The position numbers and the translations under genes were made by a program. From Saitoella complicata NRRL Y-17804 (lineage: Eukaryota; Ascomycota; Saitoellomycetes; Saitoellales; Saitoellaceae), in the NCBI RefSeq assembly GCF_001661265.1, contig NW_017567004.1, forward strand, positions 330,279-394,278: a stretch of 64,000 nucleotides of DNA, given 5' to 3'. The notes beneath the pieces are model-generated. The model did no database searches, was not told the origin of the DNA, and worked only from the letters and a program-made list of their open reading frames with translations. How positions within the stretch are numbered: position 1 is the first letter of the stretch; each line of letters opens with the position of its first letter. This document shows, piece by piece, positions 38,201 through 48,231 of the stretch.

Positions 38201-40886
38201 ATGGGTCAGTCAACAAGTCACTTGGGCCGATCTTCCGGAAATCACGGCACGATCAGTTACCGCGACAACTCCGACACTTCCTCCGTCCTCTTCGAGGACG
38301 AGAAGTCCTACAAGCACAACCCTATCCGCAGCCTCAAGAGCTTCTACATCAAGGAACAGGAGATTGGAAGCGATGGATCTTTTGACGTCTATGCTGAACG
38401 GATGTTTCGGTACGCTGCCATGAAGGGGATGTTCGGCAGTGAAGGCAACTACGGACGTTCCGCTGTGTGTCTCCGCGTGGATGACGAGTATACGATCTAC
38501 AATGCCAGTCCCGAGGCTACTGTCATCAATCTTGGAGCTATCCTCTCGCGCATTGACGTCGCCTCTGCTATTGTCATTGACAGTCCTGTCGTCGAAAGTG
38601 TCGCGAGCAAACTCGCCAATGCCAAGGAAGACATCATATTGTCCGACGGCCAGATGCTTCAAGTCTTCGAGAGCCTTGCCCAACTCCCTAGAGCAAGGCT
38701 AGACCAGCCTGCTGCTTTCGTCCGTCAAGAACGCTTGATCATTGTGTGGGCCGACGATGCCCAGGACTGTATGAAGATCGCCTCCTCGGTTCACAGTGGT
38801 ATCCTTCAAGTCGTTTGGAACGACGAGAAACCCGTAACACCTAGTAACGTTGGGGATCGTGAGCCGGGCGACGTTGAAGCCGCCGAGGAAAACACCGCCC
38901 CCTTGCGCGAACGATATATCCGCGGTCACATCACTACGATGATTGCACTCGTTATTGAGGGTCTCGCTTTCGGGCTGCTCGTTCGTGAGCTTATTATCGA
39001 GTATCGCTACGACGGAAAACTTCCTCGCTTCGCTTTGATCGCATACTTTCCGATTACATTCGCCATGTCGTTATTCTTTATTCTCGTCATCATCACCAAT
39101 GTCTGGCAGATTGTCGGACCAATGGCGAGCGCTTTCAAAAACTCCTTCTCATACTCTGCTGAACCCTTGAAACGCATGACCGGCGCATTACCAGACGTGA
39201 CGATCATCTGCCCTGTATACAAGGAATCTCTTTCGGGTGTCATTGGTCCGACGGTTGCTTCTGTGAAGACAGCGATGGAGCGCTACAGGAAGCAGGGAGG
39301 TCAGGTGAACTTGATCATCTGTGATGACCGTATGCAACTCGTGGACGAAGCATCGCAGACTTTCAGACAAGAGTATTATCGCAAACACCATATTGGATGG
39401 GTGGCTCGTCCTGGTCATGGGCAAGATGGTTACATTCGAGCTGGTCGTTTCAAGAAGGCGAGTAACATGAATGCCATGATGGGGATCTCTGTGAAAGTTG
39501 AGGAAGCCCTCGGGAAGGTCGAGCGTCCTGTTGAAGGGTGGACCGCATCCGAAGAAGAGCAGGTTTACAACGAGATCTTGCAGGACGTCATTGCCAAGGA
39601 CGGGCGTCTCTGGGGCGAGGGTAACATCCGTATCGGAGACCTTTTTCTTCTCATTGACTCCGATACTCGCGTGCCGTCCGATTGTCTTATCGATGCTGCG
39701 TCTGAGTTCGGTAAGCTCTTTTCAGTCTTCCTCCCGATGTCTCAAACTAACTCCTCCTTAGATGCTTCTCCTCACCTTGCGGTTCTTCAGCATGCGTCTG
39801 GTGTGATGAAGGTTTCGCACGACTTCTTCGAAAACGCAATGACGTACTTCACCGACCACATCTACCGCTCGATTCGTTTCTCCTGCTCGGGTGGTGATAT
39901 GGTATGTGTTTCTAACAACGAGTCTCACTGGCATCTACTAACCATGGCGCTAGGCTCCCTTCGTTGGTCACAATGCCTTTATCCGCTGGCGAGCCGTGCA
40001 AGAGTCGGCCGAATGGATGCATGAAGACGGCAACCCCCGCTGGTGGTCCGAGTCCCACGTCTCTGAAGATTTCGAAATGGCTCTGAAACTGCAATGTGCC
40101 GGCCACAGCATCCGGCTTGCGGCTTACACCAATGGAGAATTCAAGGAGGGGGTTTCCCTTACTCTGTTCGATGAGATTGCTCGCTGGGAGAAGTATGCAT
40201 ACGGGTGCTCCGAGCTCATCTTCAACCCGGTGAGGACTTGGTTGTGGAAGGGACCTATTACGCCCATGTTCCGTCGTTTCGTCTTTGCGAAGGAGATTCC
40301 AATGTCACACAAGTTCACGTTGTTGTCTTACATTGGTACCTACTATGCGCTTGCCTGCGTTTGGCTTCTCGTCCTGTCGAACTACTTCTGGACTGGATGG
40401 GCTGCGGACATGATCGATCACGCGTGGCTCGACTCCCTCCGCGTCACTGTGACTGTCGTCGTTGTCTTTACAGTCCCGCTCGCCCCGGCCATCTTCGCGT
40501 ACCGCATGAAGGACAAGGGTTTCTTCCAGGCACTATGGGAAGCCACAAAATGGACGCCGTTCTACATGTTCTTCTTCAACGGCGTCTCGTTCCGTATTTC
40601 CATGGCACTACTCAGTCACATGTTTGAATACAACATGCAGTGGGGTGCTACCTCGAAGGAGACAGATGACTCGGACTTCTTTAGAGAGTTACCTCGTATT
40701 CTCAGGGAGTTTAGGTGGACTTATGTCTTCTTTGGGCTTCAGATCCCGATGATGATTTACCTTGCTCGGTTTGCGCCTTACCAATGGCAGATCCCAAACT
40801 TCTGGAGTGTTTATCCTTTGGCGATGAGCGTCGGTGGGCATTTGGTTATGCCGCTTGCTTTGAATCCGAAGTTGTATCCGTTTTGA
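38201..40886 (+). CDS. Family 2 glycosyltransferase, fungal polysaccharide-synthase-like
   Basis: Three exons (38201-39710, 39762-39901, 39954-40886) give 860 residues. A soluble N-terminus is followed by two membrane spans (about 240-300), the GT2 domain, and at least four more C-terminal spans. Catalytic motifs are LIICDDRMQ, LLIDSDTRVP (Asp486 region), SHVSEDFEMALKL and, in place of the QxxRW processivity motif, EIARW followed by EKYAYGCSE. This matches the fungal type 2 glycosyltransferases linked to hyphal growth and cell-surface polysaccharide; the product is unknown. Intron 1 (39711-39761) is 51 bp, divisible by three and free of stops, so retention would insert 17 residues in frame. 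Intron 2 must be spliced to continue as GGDM/APFVGHNAFIRW. Confidence 0.88.
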
Positions 40887-41698
40887 GGTATTGCCGAGTA
40901 TGATCACTTAGAGTTGTATTCTTATGTTGAAAAAATCTTCTAATTAATAAAGTTTGATCTCTTTTGAATCGTACTTCTAATCCATCCTGACTGACTTTCT
41001 GCGGTTTGGCGGTCGCAGGAAAAAGTACCTTCCTCGAAGCGTGCAACGAGACAGCTACAGCTGGTTGCAAAATGCTTGTCGTAACTTTCCCATGTGCGCG
41101 CGAATCGCAAACTCCATATGACAAAAACCCCTAAAACAACATAGATAAAGGCCTCGGAGGTCGAGTAAGGGTTCAAACTGATCATAACTATCCTTAGCAA
41201 TCACGTCGTGCCACCGGTTTTGGGCCATAAGGCCTCCCTCAGTCGCTTCATGCTGAAAAGGTGATTTCAGGTTTAAGAAAGAAACGGACCCTGGAAGCCA
41301 CTAAGGATGCAGCTCCGGGTTCCATGAGATAGAGGGAGCTTGGATGAACAAGTTCTACGTGTGGTTTCTTTGATTCTAACAGGTTTTGAGGTTTGTGGGT
41401 CCAGAGAGTGTTTTCATTGCTTTCATGCATGTTCATGCAACATTATGCACCTGAACCTGATCTATCAATGTCTCCCCTGAAATCGCCCTCCCAAGCCTTG
41501 TCTATGAAGATGGGGGGGTTCATGAAACTATCCCCGCGCAGATAGGCGGTAAAATGCGCCGCGTCAAGCATTTTGCAACCAGCAGTAAGCTACCCTACAT
41601 TATTTTGAGGTCGTTCACGGTATACTATATTATATTATAGCAATCTTCACGTTTTTGTCAGTCAAGTGCCGGACTGCAAATCTCACAGCATCAATTCT
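40887..41698. other. Intergenic region downstream of the GT2 gene
   Basis: 812 bp with no coding frame above about 90 codons and no recognisable product. It holds the 3' UTR of GT2 and the upstream flank of tRNA-Arg. Confidence 0.4.
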
Positions 41699-41770
41699 GC
41701 CCGGCTGGCGCAATGGTAGCGCGTCAGACTTCTAATCTGAAGGCTGCGGGTTCGAGTCCCGCGTTGGGCT
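41699..41770 (+). tRNA. tRNA-Arg(TCT)
   Basis: Acceptor GCCCGGC pairs with GTTGGGC (two G-U pairs), discriminator T. D arm GCGC/GCGC with loop AATGGTA, anticodon stem TCAGA/TCTGA closing CTTCTAA (anticodon TCT), T arm GCGGG/CCCGC with TTCGAGT. No intron. T-rich tract (CTTTTTGCTTTT) follows. Confidence 0.95.
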
Positions 41771-42150
41771 GAATTCTTTTTGCTTTTCTGGCTCAGCACA
41801 TTATCTGAACAGGACACTGGTTGCTTTTTTGCGGGTAATATAGTCATGATGGGGGCCCGTGCTTTGTCTGGTTCTGGGTAATGGGGTTGAGGCGGTGATG
41901 TTGCTTGTGAGAAGCATACCGGTACCGGTAGGATGCCATTCCGGCGTCACTACACCGTCCAGAGAAACTTGGAGAATTAACTCAGAAGACAGAAAAACCG
42001 TTCGATCATTACGGATAGCAAACTATTACCCAGGGAAGCCATCAAACCCTTCGACGGGACCTATCCCTCCTAAAGAAAAAAAGCAAACCGTACACAATAT
42101 CCGTACGTAATCCCTATCGTTATCATCCCTCCTTATCATGCTCGTGCAAT
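41771..42150. other. Intergenic region with a 14-bp perfect palindrome
   Basis: 380 bp between tRNA-Arg and the 3' end of PMP3. It includes TACCGGTACCGGTA at 41917-41930, identical to its own reverse complement. No gene is seen. Confidence 0.6.
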
Positions 42151-42528
42151 CTAATACTTCAGAATGATGTAGAGAGCGTGGATGATTCCAGCTGTGTTCC
42201 CATCGTTAGTAACGTGTATGAAGGGGGGCAAATGGAAGAGACGTACGGATGTAACCAAGGATGGTCAACAAGATGTTGATCAAGAGATCGGCACCGCAAC
42301 CGCGCTCGAGGAAGACTCCGAGAGGGGGGAGGATGATGGCGATGATGATCTTGCAGATGTCGCTATGCCAGTATTAGAACGCGTTTCGCGGAAGATGAAT
42401 GCGTGTTTGTTGGGGATGTATGCTACGAGAAAAGCCGCAAAGACGAACAAAAGCGCAGCATACAGCCAGCATAACAGCACACTCCCTCCAATTGCAAAGG
42501 GCAGCACTCACGAAGCGGTGAAAGCCAT
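42151..42528 (-). CDS. PMP3: PMP3/UPF0057 plasma-membrane proteolipid
   Basis: Small hydrophobic protein that limits cation leakage across the plasma membrane under stress. Minus-strand exons 42528-42512 (17 bp only), 42362-42247 and 42191-42151 give 57 residues. The sequence has two membrane spans and the family signature LPPLGVFLERGCGADLLIN, followed by LGYIPGIIHALYII. Introns are 149 bp and 55 bp; the first is about three times the local norm. The gene is too short and split to stand out as a single frame. Family identification is certain from the near-complete match to the conserved core. Confidence 0.95.
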
Positions 42529-42744
42529 GGTTGTGTTTGTGTTTGTAGCAGGAGTAAGTTGTGTCGTGACGTCTTTTCTATTCTGTGCGGGTGGCTGAGC
42601 CCTTTATACAAGCCGCCGGCTCCCGACGTATCACGCTATGACGCACAAGCACATTCATCCACGGCTGTCCGCCAAGTCCGCGGCCGACTAATTAGGCGAC
42701 CTCCAATTGTAATGTAGATTTACTGGGAGTAATACAGCAGCTGG

Positions 42745-44531
42745 TCACCGCCGACGACCCTCTCCGCTCTGGATAGCCCTAAACCCTTGGATCAGAACGT
42801 CGCTCCCCTCACACATCTCCCGTCCCATTGACCCCACCGCACTCCCGTCCCGGTTGAACATAACCGCATTCGCACACATCCTCATCACCTCCACGTGGAA
42901 CTCCTCTGCCGTCTGGATACTCCCATCCCTAATCCGAGCCTTGATAGTTTTGAGCGAGGTCGGGTGGTAGACTGCGCTTGTATATCCCGGCGCCGATGAC
43001 TCGGTCGGATTCGTGGTGAATACTGAGGCGGATTTCTGGGCGGATATATCGTTCCATACCGCGGTGATCATTTGTTGGAATTTCTTGCCTGTTGCGGGGG
43101 TTCCCGGAACGCCTCCAGCTGGGGCGGGTGACGATTCGTCGATGCTTGCACCCGTCTTTCGGCGGGAATTGCGTTTTGGGGTTGGTTCGATGTCACCTTT
43201 GTTGCTGCTTTCCAGTGTCCTTGATCGCTTCCTGCCTCGAGTGACTGTAGCTGATTCCGCCTCAGTCTTAATCTCGGCATCTTCCTCCTGCTCTACATCG
43301 ACCACCGGCCCAGCAGGCGTATGTACCAAATCCACCGCAGACGCGGTCCGACTTGGCTCTAATGGCGCAGCAGCTGGCTCAGTGACGTCTCGTACCTCCT
43401 CCGCGACGTCAATTACTTCTTGATCTGTCCTCACACCCTGATCTTTTGCGATCTCCGGTAGCTGTGGTTCTTTATCCGAAGCTTTGATTTCGTCGGCTGG
43501 CTGCACGAAGTCTGGCTCTTTCTCTACTTGTACTGGTGTCTGTTCGGGTTTGGTGCCGATAGCGACTTCATCCTGTGCCAACTCTGCAAACTTTGCCGGG
43601 TCATCCTCGGTGGCCTCCGCAGCGGGGGCTTCGGGTGTGAGTGCCTCAGCGATTGGCGTCACAGCTTTTTCTGTCTCGGCTTCGAGTGCAGCTGCGCGTT
43701 CATCCGCTTGTTTTGCGAGGACCTCATTGATTTGCTCGTCCGTGACCTTCTCCAGTGCTGCGACTGCGACTCCCTCTGTGGTGACGTTTTCCTCGACGAC
43801 GGGTACGGCGTCGGTTGGTGATCGCACGACTTGTTCCACTGGTTGGACGGTTTGTGCTTGTTCCACGCCTTCCATCTCGTCTTCGGCGGGTGGTACGACG
43901 GACGCGGCCGCGGGTGAAGGAGCAATCGCGTCGAGTGCCGCATTAACTTGTGTCTCCGTCATCTCCTGCATCGACGCATCCTCCTCCTCCTCCGCACCAT
44001 TCTTCACCGCCTCAGCAGTCGTCGCAGTAGGCACACTTTCACCCATCTCCACATCACCATCGCCGGCTTGACCGAGTTGCGCAGCGAACTTCTCGTCCCA
44101 TTTCCCGGCTTTGATGTCTTCCAGTTCTTGCACCAGGATCTTGAATTTCTGCTCTTCGTCCCGGATTTCGGCTTTGAGGGCTTGGACGTGGTGGCCGTGG
44201 AGGATTGATGCCAGTTTTTGGAGGGATGCGGATGCTGTACACTTCTTGTTAGCTCTTCTCCAATGAAAGTCCTACAAGAGGAGATACGTTTAAATGTCGG
44301 ACCAACCGGCGCACAAGCTTCCCGCTGTAACCCATGCTCACTCAACAACTCCTCATACCGTGCCTCACACTCATCCGCCGTGACGTTCCATCCACTGAGC
44401 TCCGGGTGTGAGACGACTTGTAGGAGGGGGTGTTTGATCAGGGAGGCGGCGATTGTGGGGAACGATGCGTCGCCGTGTTTGTAGATTGTTTGGGCGAGGA
44501 GGAGGGAGGAGAGGGCTGTCCATTGAGCCAT
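42745..44531 (-). CDS. BRD8-like bromodomain protein (NuA4 subunit, Bdc1 type)
   Basis: Two minus-strand exons (44531-44315 and 44234-42745) give 568 residues. The N-terminus (QWTALSSLLLAQTIYKHGD ... CEARYEELLSEH) matches the SANT-like start of BRD8/Bdc1 proteins. A short coiled coil (LKAEIRDEEQKFKILVQELE) follows, then a long acidic, Ala/Glu-rich low-complexity region, a basic nuclear signal (RGRKRSRT, KRNSRRKTG) and a C-terminal bromodomain-like module. The bromodomain tail keeps YHPTSLKTIKARIRDGSIQT, the EFHVEVMRMCANAVMFNRDG helix and its Asn. BRD8 proteins belong to the NuA4 histone acetyltransferase complex. Intron donor GTGCGC is inferred. It is divergent from the TBC gene with only 159 bp between ATGs. 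Confidence 0.85.
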
Positions 44532-44690
44532 CTTGTATTGGGGGTGTAACGTAGACACGACGTCGTGCTTGCTTGTGCTGCGTTCCCTGCGCGCACCGGC
44601 CCGGTGACATCGTCGTCGCTGAATGTTGCGCACAAAACACAACACCATCATCCATCATCCCTACAATTACAAGGGTGCCAAGGAGAAGGG
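44532..44690. promoter_or_regulatory. Compact bidirectional promoter
   Basis: Only 159 bp separate the start codons of the BRD8-like gene (minus) and the RabGAP gene (plus). It must hold both core promoters and leaders. No TATA box is seen on either strand. Confidence 0.55.
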
Positions 44691-47426
44691 ATGGACCTCT
44701 CAAGTCTCAGGAGAAAGGCTTCCGTGGCTCTCAACCTCGCTCTCAACCCCTCCTCATCACCCTCCCCACCTCCCACGGATCCTCTCCCAACCCGGGACGA
44801 CATCTTCCGTACACAGTTCCGATTACCGGATTCAGAGCATTTACTCCATGATATCGCATGTGAATTCGCTTTACCGCATTCGAGTGTCGCGAATGGGTCG
44901 AATCAGTCACAGCTGCACTACACCGGTCGAATCATGTTAAGCGAAGCCTACCTCTGCTTCTGGACCAACGACCGGAGATCCGCGTCTTTCGTACTCCCGC
45001 TCTATACCATCCGCCGCGTTGAACGACTTCATTCCAAATCATACCTCTTCGCACTCTCAATCATCACTTGGCACGACTTGAAACTCAACTTATCCTTTAT
45101 TGGATCGAGGGGGACGTGTGAGGCCTTTTGTGATGCGTTGAAACATAATTTGAGAGGACAGTTGAGTGAGATGAAGAGTTTGAAGCCGTTCTTGGGGACG
45201 GTTTGGAGTGAGTATATGATGACTACTGCAAAAGAGAAGGAGAAAGACAATAATGGGACTGAATCCGAGAAGGAGAAGAAAGGCCCGAGTACCGGATTGG
45301 GTGCGATATATGGGTATCCAGGCGATGCCAGAAAACTGAGAGATAAGAGCAAGATGCGTCTGTGGGCGGAGTATCTCAGAGAAAACGGCCGCAACTTGAC
45401 CCTCATCCGCTTTCCCACCTTCTCCAAACTCATCCGCGTCGGACTCCCCAACAAACTCCGCGGCGAAATTTGGGAACTGTGTTCAGGCTCCATGTACTCC
45501 CGCTGGTCCCACACGGGTTTCTACCAGAAAATTCTTGTTGACAACGAAGGGCGGACGAGTTTGTCATTGGAGGAGATCGAGAAGGATTTGAATCGGAGTT
45601 TACCGGAGTATGCGGGGTATCAGAACGATGAGGGGATTGCTGCGCTTAGGAGAGTGTTAAGTGCGTATTCGTGGAGGAATCCGGAACTGGGGTATTGTCA
45701 GGCGATGAATATCGTCGTGGCGGCACTCCTGATCTACATGTCCGAAGAACAAGCATTCTGGCTTCTCGACCTCCTCTGCGATAAATTCCTGCCGGGGTAT
45801 TACTCGACGACGATGTATGGTACCTTGCTGGATCAGCGCGTGTTTGAGTCGTTGGTGGAGAAGACGATGCCGGTGTTGTGGAGTCATTTCACGAGTACGG
45901 ATATTCAGTTGAGTGTGGTGTCATTGCCGTGGTTCTTGAGTTTGTATATCAACTCTATGCCGCTGGTCCTGGCGTACCGCGTGCTTGATTGTTTCTTTTT
46001 GGAGGGACCGAGGGTGTTGTTTCAGGTCGGTCTTGCGATATTGAGGATTAACGGGGAAGAGCTGTTGGATGTTACGGATGATGGCTCTTTCATTTCGGTG
46101 TTGAAGAGCTACTTTTCGAGGTTGGAGGAGAGTGCGCATCCAAATTCGAGCAATCCGAAGTTGAGACAGGTTACGCGGTTTCAGGAGTTGATGGTCGTGG
46201 CGTTTAAGGAGTTTTCGGGGATTACGCACGAGACTGTCGTTTCCGAACGCCGAAAGTACAAGAACTCGGTCCTGAACTCGATCGAGTCCTTCGCAAAACG
46301 TACTCAGCTGCGGAACCTCCACAACACGGGGCGTTTGACGCCGACGGATATCTCGAATATCTATGATCGGTTCCACACGGCGATTTTTACGCGGAGAGTA
46401 GGGTTGGGAAGTACGACGGAGTCGAGGATGGATTATGAGGCGTTTAGGGTGTATTTGAGTGGGATTGCGTCTTGGGCACGGGATGACTCGTTGGAGGATT
46501 TGCCGACGGGAGAGAAGAGGTTGGTGATGACTGCGACGCCGGCGGATCACCCATTCCTGCAAAAGATCTTTGCGAGGTGGGATACGACATTGTGTTCGGC
46601 GTTGTCGTTGCAGGATGTTGTATCGGGGTCTGCGCAGCTCGCATTGGTGGATTTGATGCATTTGATACAGTGGTGGTTCGAATTGTTTGACGATGATGGT
46701 GATGGAAAGGTTGGGCGGGAGGGGATCTTGGGGATTGGCGAGGCGATGTTGTGGGTTACGAGGAATGACGTGGAGAGGGATGAGGGGTTCTTGAACGCCG
46801 TGAGTGGATTCTTGAAGAGGACATTTGAGTATGCGGAGAAGGAGCCTACGCCGGCATCGACGCCGCAAGAATCGACCTTGATTGATTTTCTGGATGATTC
46901 CGATGCGGAACCAGAAGAGGACGAGAAGGACACCAAGACGAAAGAGGCACCGGCGAATGCTGACCAAGCACTTGGAGAGTTGTCGATCACACTGCCGACG
47001 TTGAGGATGGTCATCCTCGCGGACGAATACCTAGAGAACTTCTTTGACCACAAGTTCGCGGAGACGATCACCTTCGCACCACAAGACACCTCCGCCTCAA
47101 GCGGAAAGACTCAGCAGCGTCTCCGGGGTATGCTCGATACGCTCGTCACGGACGGTATGCGCGTCGCTACCGAAGTTCGTCGCAAGATGGAGGAAAGTCA
47201 GCGTGAAGCGCTCAAACAGCAGGCTGCGCAACGTGCTGCGGCGGGTGCGGGACAGAAAGCGAAAGAGAGGGAAGAGAGTTTGGAGGAGGAAGAGGCGGAG
47301 GAGGGGGTGCAGGAGGGTGATCGGGATTTGTTGAGTACGGGTGATTTCATGGATTCGCAAGGGGCTAGTGGGGGGAGGAGTCGGGTGGGGAGTATAGCTG
47401 GCCCCACAGGCGTCAGTATTCATTGA
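44691..47426 (+). CDS. GRAM-TBC-EF-hand Rab GTPase-activating protein (Gyp2/TBC1D8-9 type)
   Basis: Intronless, 911 residues. A GRAM domain near residues 75-165 (GRIMLSEAYLCFWTNDRRSA) is followed by a TBC domain at about 250-460. The dual catalytic fingers are present: Arg in IEKDLNRSLPEY and Gln in GYCQAMNIVVA. An EF-hand (FDDDGDGKVGREGI) lies near residue 668, followed by acidic and Gln/Ala-rich tails. The same order occurs in yeast Gyp2/Mdr1 and animal TBC1D8/9, which act on Rab GTPases in endosome/Golgi recycling. The ATG at 44691 is chosen as the first in frame after a non-ATG codon upstream. Confidence 0.92.
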   Translation: MDLSSLRRKASVALNLALNPSSSPSPPPTDPLPTRDDIFRTQFRLPDSEHLLHDIACEFALPHSSVANGSNQSQLHYTGRIMLSEAYLCFWTNDRRSASFVLPLYTIRRVERLHSKSYLFALSIITWHDLKLNLSFIGSRGTCEAFCDALKHNLRGQLSEMKSLKPFLGTVWSEYMMTTAKEKEKDNNGTESEKEKKGPSTGLGAIYGYPGDARKLRDKSKMRLWAEYLRENGRNLTLIRFPTFSKLIRVGLPNKLRGEIWELCSGSMYSRWSHTGFYQKILVDNEGRTSLSLEEIEKDLNRSLPEYAGYQNDEGIAALRRVLSAYSWRNPELGYCQAMNIVVAALLIYMSEEQAFWLLDLLCDKFLPGYYSTTMYGTLLDQRVFESLVEKTMPVLWSHFTSTDIQLSVVSLPWFLSLYINSMPLVLAYRVLDCFFLEGPRVLFQVGLAILRINGEELLDVTDDGSFISVLKSYFSRLEESAHPNSSNPKLRQVTRFQELMVVAFKEFSGITHETVVSERRKYKNSVLNSIESFAKRTQLRNLHNTGRLTPTDISNIYDRFHTAIFTRRVGLGSTTESRMDYEAFRVYLSGIASWARDDSLEDLPTGEKRLVMTATPADHPFLQKIFARWDTTLCSALSLQDVVSGSAQLALVDLMHLIQWWFELFDDDGDGKVGREGILGIGEAMLWVTRNDVERDEGFLNAVSGFLKRTFEYAEKEPTPASTPQESTLIDFLDDSDAEPEEDEKDTKTKEAPANADQALGELSITLPTLRMVILADEYLENFFDHKFAETITFAPQDTSASSGKTQQRLRGMLDTLVTDGMRVATEVRRKMEESQREALKQQAAQRAAAGAGQKAKEREESLEEEEAEEGVQEGDRDLLSTGDFMDSQGASGGRSRVGSIAGPTGVSIH

Positions 47427-47645
47427 GAGTGGGATATGGGCATCTTGGGGTTTTTGGCTTTTGTATTTTTTGGCGTATTCATTTACCGGGTACCATGTAC
47501 CATGTGTGTTTCAATCCAACTGCAACTGAACGTGAAATGACAAGTTTAAACTGTATGATTAGACAAGGGCAACAACAATATGAAATAATGCAAACAAAAA
47601 GACCAGCTCCTATCGTTTTCTCCACCTCATATCGCCGCTCTCCGT

Positions 47646-48107
47646 CTAGTCATCGTAACCGGTCAAAGTCGTATCCCGTGCTCTCTTCGGCACTGTAGGT
47701 TTCGTTAGCATACCGAATTCGGTGAAGCGCCTGGCCAACGCACGAGGGTATCCCATAGGAAGGGGAATATGATCTGGGTATCCCAATTTTCTCCTGATTG
47801 GTGGGACGGTGTAAGCGATGACGGGACCGGCGAGACCCATGAGCATAGAGTAGAAAACGGCGGGGTGCTCAACGGCAGCCCAGTGCTGTAAAGGAAACAC
47901 ACGTTAGCAGGCGGTTTCTCGTTACATGGCCTTCCGAGCGCAATCCCGGATAATCCATCGAGAGCTGCGCGGACGTCACCGAGGCATGTGCGATCAGCGC
48001 AGCTCCAACGCATTCAATCTGGTGATTGCTGGACGGTCGTTGGAAGGCGAGGAGGGTGAACATACGCAGTACTTGACAGGGTTTGCCCAGAATCGTGAAG
48101 GAGCCAT
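47646..48107 (-). CDS. Complex I 9.5 kDa subunit-like protein (NUO9.5)
   Basis: Two minus-strand exons (48107-48066 and 47885-47646) give 93 residues. The protein begins MAPSRFWANPVKYCHWAA, has one membrane span (FYSMLMGLAGPVIAYTV), then the motif PPIRRKLGYPDHIPLPMGYP and the C-terminal GYDD seen in fungal NADH:ubiquinone oxidoreductase 9.5 kDa subunits. It is an accessory inner-membrane subunit. The intron is 180 bp, over three times the local norm, and contains two adjoining hairpin-forming inverted repeats. It lies directly downstream of the phytochelatin synthase gene's 3' end, on the same strand. Confidence 0.85.
47962..48044 (-). ncRNA. Structured intron segment (two adjoining hairpins), possible ncRNA
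   Basis: Within the 180-bp intron of the 9.5 kDa subunit gene, GAGCTGCGC (47962-47970) pairs with GCGCAGCTC (47997-48005), and TCCAACG (48004-48010) pairs with CGTTGGA (48038-48044). Two hairpins with 26-27 nt loops therefore abut. H/ACA RNAs have two hairpins, but no ANANNA hinge or ACA tail at the right distance is evident, so the class is unknown and the call tentative. Confidence 0.25.
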
Positions 48108-48231
48108 TTCGAATGGTTGTCAGTTATCGACCGTCGTTTCGCTGCGTATGCGGGGGTTCAGCTGTTGCATGGCATTAATTGTTCAGGCACGCGTGAATTA
48201 ATCTATAATCTAATTCCAAATATTCTACGGA

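Noticed and set aside
43484-44071. 195-codon Ser/Ala-rich frame on the plus strand in the BRD8-like gene
   Set aside because: Complement of the Glu/Ala-rich region of the sense gene; composition alone explains the open frame.
45921-46967. 348-codon antisense frame in the TBC gene
   Set aside because: Arg/Gln/Leu-rich shadow of a well-supported GRAM-TBC-EF-hand protein on the other strand.
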